From Hofstenia miamia (taxonomy: Eukaryota > Xenacoelomorpha > Acoela): a stretch of 60,805 nt of DNA. The notes under the pieces were generated by a model, which was not told the origin of the DNA, made no database searches, and saw nothing but the letters and a program-made list of their open reading frames with translations. The translations under genes were made by a program, and so were the position numbers. The stretch lies in the NCBI GenBank assembly GCA_004352715.1, contig SCFE01000048.1, positions 1,227,213-1,288,017 of the forward strand, given 5' to 3'. Shown here one piece after another: positions 12,926 through 24,717 of the stretch. Numbering within the stretch: the first letter of the stretch is position 1; every line of letters begins with the position of its first letter.

Positions 12926-13996
12926 TCACCAACTAAGCGTGCTCAAATTCATATCTTGTAAAAGGAGGGGTACAATTATTGTGCTATAGCTGTTAGAATA
13001 GTGGTGTCAATTTCTTCAGCATTCTGAAGTGTTACTCACTATCAGCAACTGCAAAATTTTTCCTCTCACAAGTGGTCTGGAAGACCAAAAATGACAACCT
13101 ATTTGACCGTCTCATTCACCATTACGTCATCAATCAACCATTCTTTTCCTCTTCTGAAGTAAAAGCAAATCTAGGGGCAGTAGTGCCGAAAGTATCAACA
13201 CGCACCATTAGGCGTTGATTGAATACTACCTTTGACCTTCCATCATGCAAACCAGAAGCCAAACCCTGATTGTCTTCAAAGAACAATTGAGCCCATTTGT
13301 GCAATACCAATACTACACCCCTGAGATGTGGCATCAGGTAATGTTTAGTGACGAATCCAAGATTTGGCAGTTTACATCATACCAGCCACACGTTTGATGA
13401 CCAAGAAACCAAAGATTCAACACACATTAAATGCAACAAACTGTCTGTTCAGCACTTTCTGTGATGATTTTTAGAGCTATAACTGTGGTGGTTTGCATTT
13501 TGTTCCTAACAACAAAACAGTCACAGCCAAGGCCAACCTCAAAATAATTCAGGAGAAAGTTCCCATGTTTATCCAGCTTCACAGAACATCTGTACTACAA
13601 CAAGATGGTGCTCCTTGCCACAACACCAAAATTGTGAAACAATGGTTTGCATCACAAGACTTTCGGCTGCTTGAGAACTGGCAAGGAAACTCCTCAGACC
13701 TCAACGTCATAGAAAATTGCTGGCATCACTTCAAAAACTGTCTGAGGAAGCACCAATGCACATCACTTGACGAACTGAAGGTGCAAATTAAAGTGATATG
13801 GGGCACAGAGATTACTGATGATTATTGTAGAAAGCTGGTCAAGTCAATATAAAATCGCATTGCTGTGTGTTTATAATGGCAGACATACAAAACATTAGTT
13901 AGTTTTTCTGAATTAACTACTTACTTTCTACATAGTGCTTGTAAAATACAAAAATTTCTAAATTGGGAAAGTGTTCCTAAACTTTTGGCCAGTACT
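12926..13996 (+). pseudogene. Tc1-like transposon, decayed transposase plus right terminal repeat
   Basis: Forward-strand Tc1/mariner transposase in pieces. An N-terminal helix-turn-helix relic (KRAQIHIL, stop, KEGYNYCAIAVRI) starts near 12937. The first catalytic Asp is in VMFSDESK near 13345. The intact 3' frame 13493-13852 carries the second Asp in QQDGAPCHN and the third acid in LNVIENCW, 35 residues later, one more than the classic DD34E spacing. Several stops and frame changes precede it. At 13971-13996 is the Tc1-type end with AAACTTTTGGCCAGTAC; no matching left end is visible, so the element is 5'-truncated or rearranged. Normal function would be cut-and-paste transposition into TA; this copy cannot encode an active enzyme. 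Confidence 0.9.
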
Positions 13997-14011
13997 ATAT
14001 ATATATATATA

Positions 14012-15011
14012 NNNNNNNNNNNNNNNNNNNNNNNNNNNNNNNNNNNNNNNNNNNNNNNNNNNNNNNNNNNNNNNNNNNNNNNNNNNNNNNNNNNNNNNNN
14101 NNNNNNNNNNNNNNNNNNNNNNNNNNNNNNNNNNNNNNNNNNNNNNNNNNNNNNNNNNNNNNNNNNNNNNNNNNNNNNNNNNNNNNNNNNNNNNNNNNNN
14201 NNNNNNNNNNNNNNNNNNNNNNNNNNNNNNNNNNNNNNNNNNNNNNNNNNNNNNNNNNNNNNNNNNNNNNNNNNNNNNNNNNNNNNNNNNNNNNNNNNNN
14301 NNNNNNNNNNNNNNNNNNNNNNNNNNNNNNNNNNNNNNNNNNNNNNNNNNNNNNNNNNNNNNNNNNNNNNNNNNNNNNNNNNNNNNNNNNNNNNNNNNNN
14401 NNNNNNNNNNNNNNNNNNNNNNNNNNNNNNNNNNNNNNNNNNNNNNNNNNNNNNNNNNNNNNNNNNNNNNNNNNNNNNNNNNNNNNNNNNNNNNNNNNNN
14501 NNNNNNNNNNNNNNNNNNNNNNNNNNNNNNNNNNNNNNNNNNNNNNNNNNNNNNNNNNNNNNNNNNNNNNNNNNNNNNNNNNNNNNNNNNNNNNNNNNNN
14601 NNNNNNNNNNNNNNNNNNNNNNNNNNNNNNNNNNNNNNNNNNNNNNNNNNNNNNNNNNNNNNNNNNNNNNNNNNNNNNNNNNNNNNNNNNNNNNNNNNNN
14701 NNNNNNNNNNNNNNNNNNNNNNNNNNNNNNNNNNNNNNNNNNNNNNNNNNNNNNNNNNNNNNNNNNNNNNNNNNNNNNNNNNNNNNNNNNNNNNNNNNNN
14801 NNNNNNNNNNNNNNNNNNNNNNNNNNNNNNNNNNNNNNNNNNNNNNNNNNNNNNNNNNNNNNNNNNNNNNNNNNNNNNNNNNNNNNNNNNNNNNNNNNNN
14901 NNNNNNNNNNNNNNNNNNNNNNNNNNNNNNNNNNNNNNNNNNNNNNNNNNNNNNNNNNNNNNNNNNNNNNNNNNNNNNNNNNNNNNNNNNNNNNNNNNNN
15001 NNNNNNNNNNN
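14012..15011. other. Assembly gap, 1000 N
   Basis: Placeholder gap with TA repeats on both edges: the Tc1 end runs into TA on the left, and the 4.68 kb duplicated block starts on the right. Confidence 0.95.
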
Positions 15012-16174
15012 ATATATATATATATATATATAAGTTTAAAACGGAATGAAAACCCTTATTAACCCTATTTCCGCTAACGTTTCTTTTAAGTGAAAAATCG
15101 ATTTGTTCAATACTGTTAAAAATATTGAAAGTCTTTACATGAACAAATGTATGCGGTTGGGCACGCACATGCAATGATGAAAATTTGTGCTCAAACATAG
15201 TTTTTTTCATCTAGAAATTCGATTTTTGTAAAAATATTTAAATTCTTTCCATACCTAGTGTTCAGAAAAGGAGGTGGTCTAGTTCCCAATGGAACAACAA
15301 CTACTCTAAAAAATTGGATTTTCTCAATAAACACTGTGTAATTATCGTCTAGGTGCTAAGTCAGAGTTTGTCGCGCCATCAAGTCGCGAATTTGAGTTTT
15401 CAGATTTTAAGTATTTTCCTTAGTTCGTGATTATAAGCTTTTAAGAAATATTTGGGAAGCCATTACAGATTTTGAATAGTTCGTAGTATAATTTAGATTC
15501 AATAATTGTAAAGTAGGAATTAATCATTAATCAATAAACGACATTGGTGAAAAAGTTTCACTACATGTTTGCCTGTTGTATTCGTGAACGTATCCAAATC
15601 TAATAGCATTGTTATAAGATACATAGCGCCTCTACATCTACTTTCGAGAACAACGTTATTAGAATAATTTGTAATTATTTTAAATGCTAAGCCAAACCTT
15701 ACAATGTATATTGGATTTAACTTCTACATGAATAAAAGAACTCGCGATCAAATACTGCATGTTTCTCACGACGTATATCGGGGTTTTTCAACTACAAGAA
15801 TGATGATCTTGTCACTACTGACTGCATAGGTTTTGTCATGGATTTCTGCGATATTTAATTTTGTTTATACACAGAAATAAACACCACCAAAATCCACGGT
15901 TCTGTTGAATTTTCTGCAGAGTCCATTTAAACCAGACTTGACCGCTTTCACTTCTTGATCTCATATTACATTCCAACTATGAATCATCCAATGATAAAAA
16001 TCTACGACATTGATTAATTTTTTAGCAAATCATAAATGGATTAATCGAAAAATGAATTTCAGAAAAACGCTTCTTAGCAATCTATTTGTAGGCAAACCTT
16101 GAATGCCTGAGGTAGTCAAATCTGACCAATAATACTGCTAGCTGCTATGTTCAGCCTATATTTTATATAAAGAG

Positions 16175-16360
16175 ATGAACAAGGGCCGAAAACTTTGGCC
16201 TAAGCCCGGTCCTGCCTATGAAAACACACTGAATTCATTAGCAAATATTTCATTATTAGACGAAATATCACGCTTTCTGAATTTCATTAACGGAAATAAT
16301 CAAAAAGGGTGTTCTCAGAAATTTATAAAGGAGGAGATATTTCGGTTGTTTTCAATTTGA
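16175..16360 (+). CDS. Small 61-codon frame, unrecognised
   Basis: ATG-initiated frame MNKGRKLWPKPGPAYENTL... ending in a stop at 16358-16360. A TATATAA-like string lies just upstream (about 16161), too close to the ATG for a normal TATA box. It has no recognisable domain and no splice-supported extension; it could be an exon or chance. An identical copy is at 27818-28003. Confidence 0.2.
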   Translation: MNKGRKLWPKPGPAYENTLNSLANISLLDEISRFLNFINGNNQKGCSQKFIKEEIFRLFSI

Positions 16361-17751
16361 GTGACAGAAGTGGAGTGAAACCCCGAAAATATTTCAAAAT
16401 TTTGAAAAATAGACATTGAAAATGCATCTCACATTAGCTTTTAATATTTCGTTGAGTTTTTATACAAATATTTTGATTTAATCAATTAAAGTCTAATGTC
16501 GATGGGGACAACCGGACAACTATCCTGAAATATTTTGATTTCCGAAGAAAAACTGTGTGAGTCCCGTCCAGGCGCGCCGTGTTCAAATAAGAATTTGGTG
16601 CAAATTTAATTCAGAAAAGAAAGAGGAGATAATTCTCTATCTTGCGGTGTTTTCAGATTTTAAATTTCTTCATTAGTTACTGTGTTATAAGCGCTTAAAA
16701 ATTATTTAGGAAAACGATCAAGGACATGAAGAAATTCCAGATACCACTGCCAAAATCACCAAATTTGTTGCTTAAGCCATTGTTAATTTTAACATGGCTT
16801 ACATAAAAAAATACGGCTAGGGTGATCAGCAACAAGTAATGAAAATAACAGGCAATTAAGAAACCAACATTTTATTGAAAATTACAGCAAAAAATAATAT
16901 TAATTTCTTAGAATGTATTGTTTCTACCTTCAATTGCTCATAATTGTGGAAATAATTGTTTAGTTATTAATGAGTTGTTTTTCTAAAAAATACATTGATA
17001 ATTTACATTTTCATTTTATTAGTAAACGAAGAACTGATACTACCAACATATCATACGTTTCTACAACAAAAAATTGAAAATATTTTTTTTCTAAATACAT
17101 CACTCATCTCAAAGTGCTAACACAAAGATTCCATTGAAAATGACGTTATCTACGTTTTCGATAACCTCGTTTCTAATATCCACAATTGTGCTACATTCGA
17201 AAACCAATATTTGTTGGGTACCTATTTAATATGAAAGTTATAGGACTCAAATAAGTGTAGATTACTGGTAAATTGTATTATTAAATATATTCTATGAAAT
17301 TCCATGCGAATATCTGCCAGTATACTCTATCTCATCTGAAAATCCTAGGGAAAAGCCTGAAAAAATAGAATTGTTTGCTTCTAATTAATTTTCCTAAATA
17401 TTCAGTACGCAATTACTTATCCTAATAAATAGCAGGTACATAATATTAAAGCTGCTTATATCACATAGGAGTGCGATAATTACTGAAGCTTTCTGAAATG
17501 ATGTCTTGAAATGAACGAATTATTGAGCTGAAATGAAGGGTAATTCAAATTAAAGAACACAGCGTAAAATTAAAACAGTCAATAATAATAAAAATTTGCT
17601 GCGGTAAAAATCAAAATAAAAGACTAGTCACTGGCAGGCACGCCACGATAATGCACGCATAATTCCCAGTATCCCTGATTTAATAGATTTTGTTGTCTTT
17701 GGGCATCTTTCAAATTGAAGCTTTAAAGTTGCTAAAACTGAAACTTCCATG
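16361..17751. other. No gene seen (within duplicated segment)
   Basis: AT-rich sequence without supported coding or RNA features. Identical sequence recurs at 28004-29394. Confidence 0.55.
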
Positions 17752-18306
17752 TTAGAAATGATCACTTTCTGTTCCATTGTTCAGTGGAATGCTAGACCTC
17801 CGATCTTTTGTAACCAATCCATCCATGATATTCATCTCAAGAGCTGAATTTAAAGAATCAACTGATAGAATTGATAACTTACGCTTTACAGTCTTTCGAT
17901 GTAAGACGTCATCCTCGAGAATTTTATATACGTCTGGGGCTTCACAGCAGTTTTCATCTTGCGGCTTTACTGTTGTAACAGGACTGAACAACTTGTTGAT
18001 GGCGTTGAGCGGTCCTTCCCATAATTTTTTTCTTTGAGTTAAGGCATGATCAATAATTTCAAATTTCGTGTTGACAACACTTCGATTGTAAAAATTTATC
18101 CTTTTCTTTGGATTGAATTCTAACACAGCACAGGTTGTTTTGAAAACACACTTACGGCCAGATTTACCCTCTTTTTCTGCGGAATTCCGCTTTATGCAGG
18201 ATTTCGGTTTCTCTAAGTCAGCTGGTATTGTTCTTAAAGGATTGCATTCCAAAAAATCCCCTTCGTTTTGATTATCCTCACTGTCTGATGAATATCCGCA
18301 TCCCAT
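17752..18306 (-). CDS. 184-aa protein with N-terminal myristoylation/palmitoylation signal (copy 1)
   Basis: Uninterrupted single-exon frame of 184 codons. I place the start at the ATG at 18306, because the preceding in-frame codon at 18312 is GTG; context is AAAATGG, with A at -3 and G at +4. The product starts MGCGYSSDSED: Gly2 and Ser6 fit the N-myristoyltransferase pattern MGxxxS, and Cys3 is a typical palmitoylation partner, so membrane anchoring is inferred. The rest is hydrophilic, Lys/Ser-rich and without transmembrane segments. KRINF at residues 68-72 fits the PP1 docking pattern [RK][VI]x[FW], a weak hint only. It ends ...GTESDHF. I do not recognise the family. Codon wobble is AT-rich like the other host gene here. 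An identical copy lies at 29395-29949, so gene number depends on whether the duplication is real. Confidence 0.65.
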   Translation of the reverse strand: MGCGYSSDSEDNQNEGDFLECNPLRTIPADLEKPKSCIKRNSAEKEGKSGRKCVFKTTCAVLEFNPKKRINFYNRSVVNTKFEIIDHALTQRKKLWEGPLNAINKLFSPVTTVKPQDENCCEAPDVYKILEDDVLHRKTVKRKLSILSVDSLNSALEMNIMDGLVTKDRRSSIPLNNGTESDHF

Positions 18307-18312
18307 TTTCAC

Positions 18313-19711
18313 AACTATGATTTAATAGATAAATCCAAATAAGAAATACAGTGATTTACGTGCCCTTTACATTTGTCATTAGCGAGATTGTTTCTTCTGC
18401 CAACAATGAAAAATGGTTGCGGGGAAAATGATTTCTGCGCCAATAGAAAATAGTTTTGAGTTTTCAATTCCTTACAGAATAACAACACGCTACTTTGTAT
18501 TCTATGTGTCGATTGACAAAATTGTATGCTATCTTTAGCGTTATAAATGTTCTCTGTCTGACTCCAATTAGAGTTTCAAGCAACAAATGAATAATTCTCC
18601 TATAATCAAGAAAAATATTTATTTTTAATTTCGACATTTCAAAAAGCTCTCCAATTGAGAGTGTTATATTTCCCAAAAGACGACCTTCTCTTAATTTCCA
18701 GCAGTATTCTTTCAAATCCTCTTATAACAATTGTGTTAAATGGAAAGCGTGAAATATTGAGATTGTTACAAAACTAAGCTTTTTCAAATTTACCATTGAG
18801 CGAGAAACTTCAAAGCTACATGTATATTAAACTAATAGAAATCAAAAGGCAAGCTTTTAGTATTAAATCTGGGCTTACACTCTGTGAGGAAATGAAAAAA
18901 AATTATTGACATAAATCTTCTTAAACTAATTTATCAAGAGTTATTTCCTTAACTGGATATAGGCTCAAAATCATTTGTTAATATGCATAATATATTAACT
19001 ATGGTTGAGCAGGTTTCATTTAATGCGATGGAATTAAATACGGAGTTTTCATATAGAATGCAAACCAGAACTTTCTATAAAAAATTTATTCTCAGTTTTC
19101 ATTTATCTATAAGCTATTGTCTAAATTTTAATGTGGCACTGAAATCTCCAAAAAAAGCTTTCCAATGAGGGAAGTTCCTTTTATAATGCATATTTTCACC
19201 CACTGCTTAGAATATAAAGCCTCTGTTAAATAATCGTAGTTGAAATTAACATTGAGAGTAGCTTTGTAGTAAAAAAGTTTTATTTCAATGAAACTTTCAA
19301 TGCAATTTTCGTATGAAAATCTAATTATGATTATTAAACCTTGTTCATTTTATTCATACAATCAAGCTATTAAATTGAATATTGAAGCTTCTTAATAAAT
19401 TTAATTGATTTTTTAATAAAAAATACCTTATTGATAATTTATTAGAGCAAAAATTATTTTTCCTGTGCATTTTTAATCCGAAAAAGTAAACTATGATGCA
19501 TGCCTGTGGTAAGCATTCATTCTTAAAATATTTTAACAATGCGGACGGTACTGTGGTAGCGAACCATTGAATGTAACTACTTCTGTAGTTTTTTCTACAG
19601 ATGGATGATACAATGCTGAAAATTTTAAATCAAAATTTGAAATTAAAATTTACTTTGAATTATAGAAATAAATTTATAGACACTTAATTAAGAAATCATT
19701 GAAAAAACTAT
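18313..19711. other. No gene seen (within duplicated segment)
   Basis: Upstream flank of the 184-codon gene. It holds only short frames on either strand, none with convincing starts or splice signals. Repeated at 29956-31351. Confidence 0.5.
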
Positions 19712-20385
19712 ATGTATATATATATAACATATATATATATATATATTAGGTTGTTTCATTATGGCAAAAAAATTTACTTTCACATGATTTATTAAGAAAA
19801 ATTTGATTCTAATAACGATAATATAATATATTTGAAATAGATGCATTAAGAACCTACAGAAAATTGTATTTTTTCAGCTTGTAATATTTCTATTTTTCCC
19901 CTCAAAATCACAGATGTAAATTTAACCACGCTTGCGTATTTGTATTTTATTTTCTCCAAAATTGCAACGATATTTGGTATATTATTTAGTTATTTCTAAA
20001 AAATTTTTAATAGTGACACTTTCCTATTCCCCGGATATTACACAGAAAAAAGTTATATTCCTGTGTTTTCAGGCGTTTCGCTTCATAAGTTATTCAAGCT
20101 AAATATCTATAATTTTATCATTCATTGATACCGAAGCTACAAACACCTGTAAATTATTGAAGTGCTTATTCGTATGATGTCTGTTATAAAGATTCTAATA
20201 TATTAACCATGTTGGTTGCACATCCTTGATCTGGTCTTAAGTCACCAAATAAACAGTTATTTTCCTGACAGCAATTATTCACCTCAGCTTCCTTATTAAT
20301 TTGTTAAAAATTTAAAGGCAAAATGTTAGTACTTCATTACTCAATATGACGGCGGAATGAATTTCACATTTTAATGATCTTCCAG
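19712..20385. other. TA repeat, then AT-rich DNA with no gene seen
   Basis: A (TA)n run ends at about 19746 and is followed directly by TTAGGTTGTTTCATTATGGC, which resembles a mariner-type terminus, but no partner end or transposase is visible. Nothing else supportable. Confidence 0.4.
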
Positions 20386-20491
20386 CAACTGAAGATCGCC
20401 GTGCTGGTTATAGGCTACTGCTTGAGCTCGTTAAAGCCAGAAGAATGAAATCACTTGGTACAGGGCAGCCACCACCAATCAGCAATGCAAG
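20386..20491 (+). CDS. Putative internal exon, 35 codons
   Basis: Bounded by an acceptor (gatcttccag) and a donor (GCAAG/gtgaaa). Only one frame is open, reading TEDRRAGYRLLLELVKARR then MKSLGTGQPPPISNA, and base composition is visibly less AT-rich than the flanks. Phase: starts after 2 nt and ends with 2 nt over. The next forward-strand candidate (20594-20692) does not join in phase, and reverse-strand exon candidates lie just downstream, so the gene model is unresolved. No domain recognised. Confidence 0.35.
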
Positions 20492-20580
20492 GTGAAATTG
20501 TAGAACTATTTATAACTTTTTATGAAAGTAATTGCAAATGACTTTTCAAATGAAATAAGCAAATTAAATTTAATTTTTAC

Positions 20581-22109
20581 TTCTGGGCTCCAGCCTGGTT
20601 CAATGCTCACAAAACCATTAACTGGGAATTGTTGTTGTTCCATCAAAGCTTGAGCAAATCCGGAAGTGCATCTATAGGAAAACATGGCCTTGGTGAGTTA
20701 GATAAAGTGCCTTATTGCAATGACAGAATTTAACGAGTGTTTTCAATTGCGAACTTGAAAATTCCGCGTTTCTCGAGCATGGATTTGCTTGAAGAAAATA
20801 TAATAGCCTCTGTAAATTTTAGATATAAAAGAAATAAATAATTTACCATCATATTTACTGTATTTTTATTTTAATTTTGCAGAATAATGTCAGAACAATC
20901 AAAACAAAACACTATAGACATTACATTTTTGCATTTGCACACATATAATGTTTTGATATATTCAAAATTCGTATTCCGTACAATATTTTGAACCATGGTT
21001 ACGATCGTTGTTAGCATAAAAAAGTTCATATAAATTCATTTGAAATTTATCGCATTTTTAAAAAACACTCTAATATATACATGAACATTTAGCTATTTAT
21101 TTATTTATTTACTTAGATATTTACTTATTTATCAATTACATTTGCTAGAGCAAATGGCGAATTAAAAAAGTGAACATTGTGAAAATGAAGTTGTAACCTT
21201 ATTTCTTACTAAGATAATGATAAGTATTTACCGAATAGTATTGGCTAACAATGTATATTTAATATAGCTAAGTGTGTTCAAAAATCAGATATTTAATAAA
21301 AATATATTAAAGAACCAAAATGTTGAGTCGCAATTAAAATATTAGGATGAATATATAGTACATCGCAAATGGAATTAATAATAACCCAGAAGCGGAATAG
21401 CAAAAATAGCTCATTGATGGAGTTAAGGCAATTGACGTCCAACTTCCATTAATTTTGACATGGAACATATAAAGTATATTCTCTTACTTTTTGATTTCTT
21501 AAATATCACACTTTATGAATTTTGTTTCCTGAAATCTATGACGTCAGTGTGTTTCAGTAATGTACCTAATCTTTCATGGTTGAGAAAACAATGCTATCAA
21601 ATTATTATAAATCCTCAGTTAGGTCGTGGGGAATCTAAGCATTCACAGCAGCAGTTCAAATTTGTCCAAAAACAATCAAATAGGAATAACATGCATTGAA
21701 TTGTCATTCAATTCCTGCAAAATTCTGCTGCTATTTTTTTGGATTTGTTTACAATTCTTTGCTGTTCCTTTATTAAATATTTTCGCACTCTCTCTACAAA
21801 TAAATGCATTACAAACATTTAAAAACATTTTGTAGTTTATTGCCATAATAAAATGCTTCATTTAAGAATATGCATAACTTTGGAACTATGTGGGATACTT
21901 GCAAACCCTGAAAAAATTCTACAGTCCGCCAATTTTTGTTTATTTTATATAAGTTCTCAATAAAATTGTAAGAAGAAACACTAAGAAGGAAACACAAACC
22001 TCACGATGCCTTCTGAATATTCAATAGGAAATGACCGATCTTGTATATATCGAACGGTACTTAAAGTAAATTGCTTTGTCTTGACAACAATCTGGTTTGC
22101 TATTATAGT
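20581..22109 (-). CDS. Putative two-exon fragment of an unrecognised gene
   Basis: Two reverse-strand exons that join in phase. Exon 22109-22000 follows a strong acceptor (ctttttttcag) and ends at GTGAG/gtttgtg; it reads TIIANQIVVKTKQFTLSTVR then YIQDRSFPIEYSEGIV with 2 nt over. Exon 20671-20581 follows acceptor tttcctatag, uses 1 nt to complete an Arg codon, reads CTSGFAQALMEQQQFPVNGF then VSIEPGWSPE, and ends at donor gtaaaa in phase 0. Wobble positions are AT-rich, as in the better gene at 45-48 kb. I found no convincing further exons and no family match. The 20.6 kb exon is also open on the forward strand with a good donor (TTG/gtgagt at 20692), which weakens the call. Confidence 0.35.
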
Positions 22110-22799
22110 CTGAAAAAAAGTATTAAGTCAAACTATTTAATAAAATATATTTATGGCAACATTTGCACCGGTGAAATTAGGTAAGTTATAAAAGTACATA
22201 TGTCAGTCTAGGCATATACCTTAAATTTTGTAAACATTCATTTTTCTTATTTTGACCCTAATTTTGAGCTACTTATAGGTATGTACATATTTTATCTTAT
22301 AAAAACTTGTTATAAGAATATCCGTAAAAAAGTCTCTAAATAACTTCATATAATTTATCTCAATATTTTCTAAACATATGAAAATAATTGAGTTTTAGAA
22401 GCATACAGGTACAATTGTGTTTACATAAAAACTTAAATTTTGCACGCATGATTAAATTTACCTACTCAACACATATCCCTAACCTGTTGGCTTCTACTCT
22501 TGAGCACAGTTCAAGCCGATTTACAAAACCCATGCAGTCCTTAATTACAAATAGTGTTAATCCTAAGAAATCTACTCTAGTATTTTAGTTGTTCAATCAA
22601 ATGTGAGTTAAGGATACCACATTGATAAAATTCCTGATAAGTTAACTCTATGCTTTTTGCACCCTCCAATTTTAGTTTAATACTTTACTAAATAAAATGC
22701 TTTTACGTTTTTACTATTTACGATTTACTTTCTTCTAAGTAGTTCACTATTAATGCATTCAAATCACTTGTATAATTACCAAATTATTTTTAGAATTTT

Positions 22800-22855
22800 G
22801 CCCTGCATTTAATAAGTACGACAAATATGTCGGACTACCTACTATTTAACAGGGC
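22800..22855. repeat. 56-bp fold-back (GCCCTG...CAGGGC)
   Basis: An imperfect palindrome whose arms start GCCCTG and end CAGGGC, with a CGACA/TGTCG stem near the centre. The arms differ at several positions. It could be a tiny MITE remnant or a structured RNA stem; no target duplication is certain. Confidence 0.55.
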
Positions 22856-22898
22856 ATTTTTAGATACTACATATATTTAAATTTAATCTTTTAAATCC

Positions 22899-23084
22899 TT
22901 AAACAAACTGTTTGAAACCTGAGATGTCTTTTGGAATCTCTAATTTACTTCTAACCCTAAATTCTGCTACTAATTCAGTTCGGTGTTTGTATCGTAGAAT
23001 CGGACATGCAAACATTGCATTAGAATGAATATACTTATCTGTTCCCTTTATTTTTTGTGCTACATGATTCCTGGATTGATACAT
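22899..23084 (-). CDS. 61-codon frame, unrecognised, doubtful
   Basis: ATG at 23084; reads MYQSRNHVAQKIKGTDKYIH and ends ...ISGFKQFV. Composition is protein-like but there is no domain, no splice support and no neighbour evidence. It may be an exon of the uncertain gene near 20.6-22.1 kb or chance. Confidence 0.22.
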   Translation of the reverse strand: MYQSRNHVAQKIKGTDKYIHSNAMFACPILRYKHRTELVAEFRVRSKLEIPKDISGFKQFV

Positions 23085-24484
23085 ATCCAATGGATATCCA
23101 TGGATTGTAGAGATTCACATTTAGAACTGTCATTAGCCTAAGCTTACGTGAGAATTTAGTTAAGGATCTTGTTGCTTGTGATTTGCTTGCTACAGTGCTG
23201 CTAAATTCAAAGGATTCATAACTACATAATTCTATTATTATTTTAATTAATATGACACAAAATTACTAATAAAGCTAAGCAGCTATATAAAGATTTAAAA
23301 CAGCTTCATATTTAATCACTCTGAAGTGGTGTTGATTAATTTTGAACGATTACCACCTTGGATTGACTGCACATTAAACTTACTTTGATTGATGAGGTAT
23401 AAGTTAATTTACCATTGTCAGACAGCTTGACCAGAGTGTAGAAAGATGTCATTTTCATGCTTATAATCAAATTTAAATGGAAACACAGTCTGAAGTTGAT
23501 TAAGAGCAGACAGTTTAAGTTGCAATCAATTTACAATGTGACACATTCACATTTCAGCTGCTCATTAGAGAAAAGAACAATAATTTCGTTCCGCTTGCAT
23601 TGTACAATTTGACAATAATAATTACTATCATCTAAATTCAAATTTTCGTTGAAATAGTCATAAGATTGCAATGGATTATATTTAGAAAAAGAATCAAACG
23701 AAATAACCCTGCACATATCAGTTACTTGGTCTTAAATATTATTTCTAAATGTACACACTAACCTATTAACATTTTTATGCATTTTACAGAGGTGCAGTCG
23801 AGGAGGTGCTCATGGGGGCTAAGGCCATCTTGTTAAATTCGATTAAGGATCCAGCCCCTCTTGTTAAAGTTATATTGCTGTGTGAGGTGCTGGATTATAT
23901 TTGTTGAGAAATTAAATATAGTCAAAATACAACATAAAAATAGTGCGGAAACGTAGAGCCCCCCTTGTTAAATATTTAGGAGTATAGCCCTACATTCTAC
24001 TATGGTTTCGTGTAATTCTTTCCGTTATATAAATAGCAATGCTTAAAAATCTATGAATGAATCTATTGCTAGAAATATGATATTCCAATTTATATCAAAA
24101 TTTGCTATTTAATTATGAATTCATTTCGACAATTTGACACCGAATGTCATGGATCTATTGTTCAGATATCCTATTGATCATAAATTATGTAGTAATTATA
24201 TTTTCACTTAATATTCTAATTGTTTAATAGCAAATATAAGTAAATTAAAAATATAACTTCATGGATTACCCTCAGTGTCTTTCATTATATTTCTAATCTA
24301 AATTGCATAAGCACGAATATATGAAAATACATCTTAGAATTTAAGTGAATGTACGAAGCACAAACTAACTATGCTATAAATTTATAGATAAAAATATACA
24401 CTGTATATTGGTTAATTCTCTATAAGATATAAAATATGTATAATATATAAAGTAATATATAAATAGATGTATTTTTAATACATG

Positions 24485-24518
<34 letters not shown>
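23085..24518. other. No gene seen; repeat-like GC-richer patch at 23790-23990
   Basis: Mostly AT-rich. At 23792-23990 the sequence is richer in G (gaggtgc, catgggggctaagg) and holds a motif repeated with variation, GCCCCTCTTGTTAAAG and GCCCCCCTTGTTAAAT, suggestive of a transposon fragment, but no terminal repeats pair up. Confidence 0.4.
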
Positions 24519-24676
24519 NNNNNNNNNNNNNNNNNNNNNNNNNNNNNNNNNNNNNNNNNNNNNNNNNNNNNNNNNNNNNNNNNNNNNNNNNNNNNNNNNN
24601 NNNNNNNNNNNNNNNNNNNNNNNNNNNNNNNNNNNNNNNNNNNNNNNNNNNNNNNNNNNNNNNNNNNNNNNNNNNN
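24519..24676. other. Assembly gap, 158 N, inside (TA)n
   Basis: Pure TA repeat on both edges (about 24490-24518 and 24677-24712), so the gap is an unresolved microsatellite. Confidence 0.95.
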
Positions 24677-24681
24677 ATATA

Positions 24682-24712
<31 letters not shown>

Positions 24713-24717
<5 letters not shown>

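Larger units (their letters stand above)
15032..19713. repeat. 4.68 kb duplicated segment, copy 1
   Basis: Matches 26675-31356 at a constant offset of 11643; I found no difference by eye at the many points compared. Both copies begin and end inside TA runs, and the flanking unique sequences differ. It contains the 184-codon gene at 17752-18306. Identity and TA-run edges suggest an assembly duplicate or a very recent segmental duplication. Confidence 0.92.

Noticed and set aside
13971-15210. Long frames crossing the N gap on both strands
   Set aside because: They exist only because N is read as open; the readable ends are TA-repeat peptide (IYIYI) or non-coding sequence.
17777-18037. 86-codon forward frame opposite the 184-aa gene
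   Set aside because: Antisense shadow of the reverse-strand frame, with no domain or start context.
18464-18715. 83-codon reverse frame upstream of the 184-aa gene
   Set aside because: It starts with a non-ATG codon, has no domain and no splice link to the gene.
19747-19770. TTAGGTTGTTTCATTATGGC as a mariner end
   Set aside because: No second end and no transposase nearby; sits on a TA run that makes TA-target evidence meaningless.
22388-22588. 66-codon forward frame and its antisense 28-codon exon candidate
   Set aside because: Neither joins in phase with the exons at 20.6-22.1 kb, and the forward frame starts with a non-ATG codon.
23790-23990. Transposon-like GAGGTGC/GCCCCTCTTGTTAAA repeats
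   Set aside because: No pairing ends or target duplication; kept only as a note in the intergenic entry.
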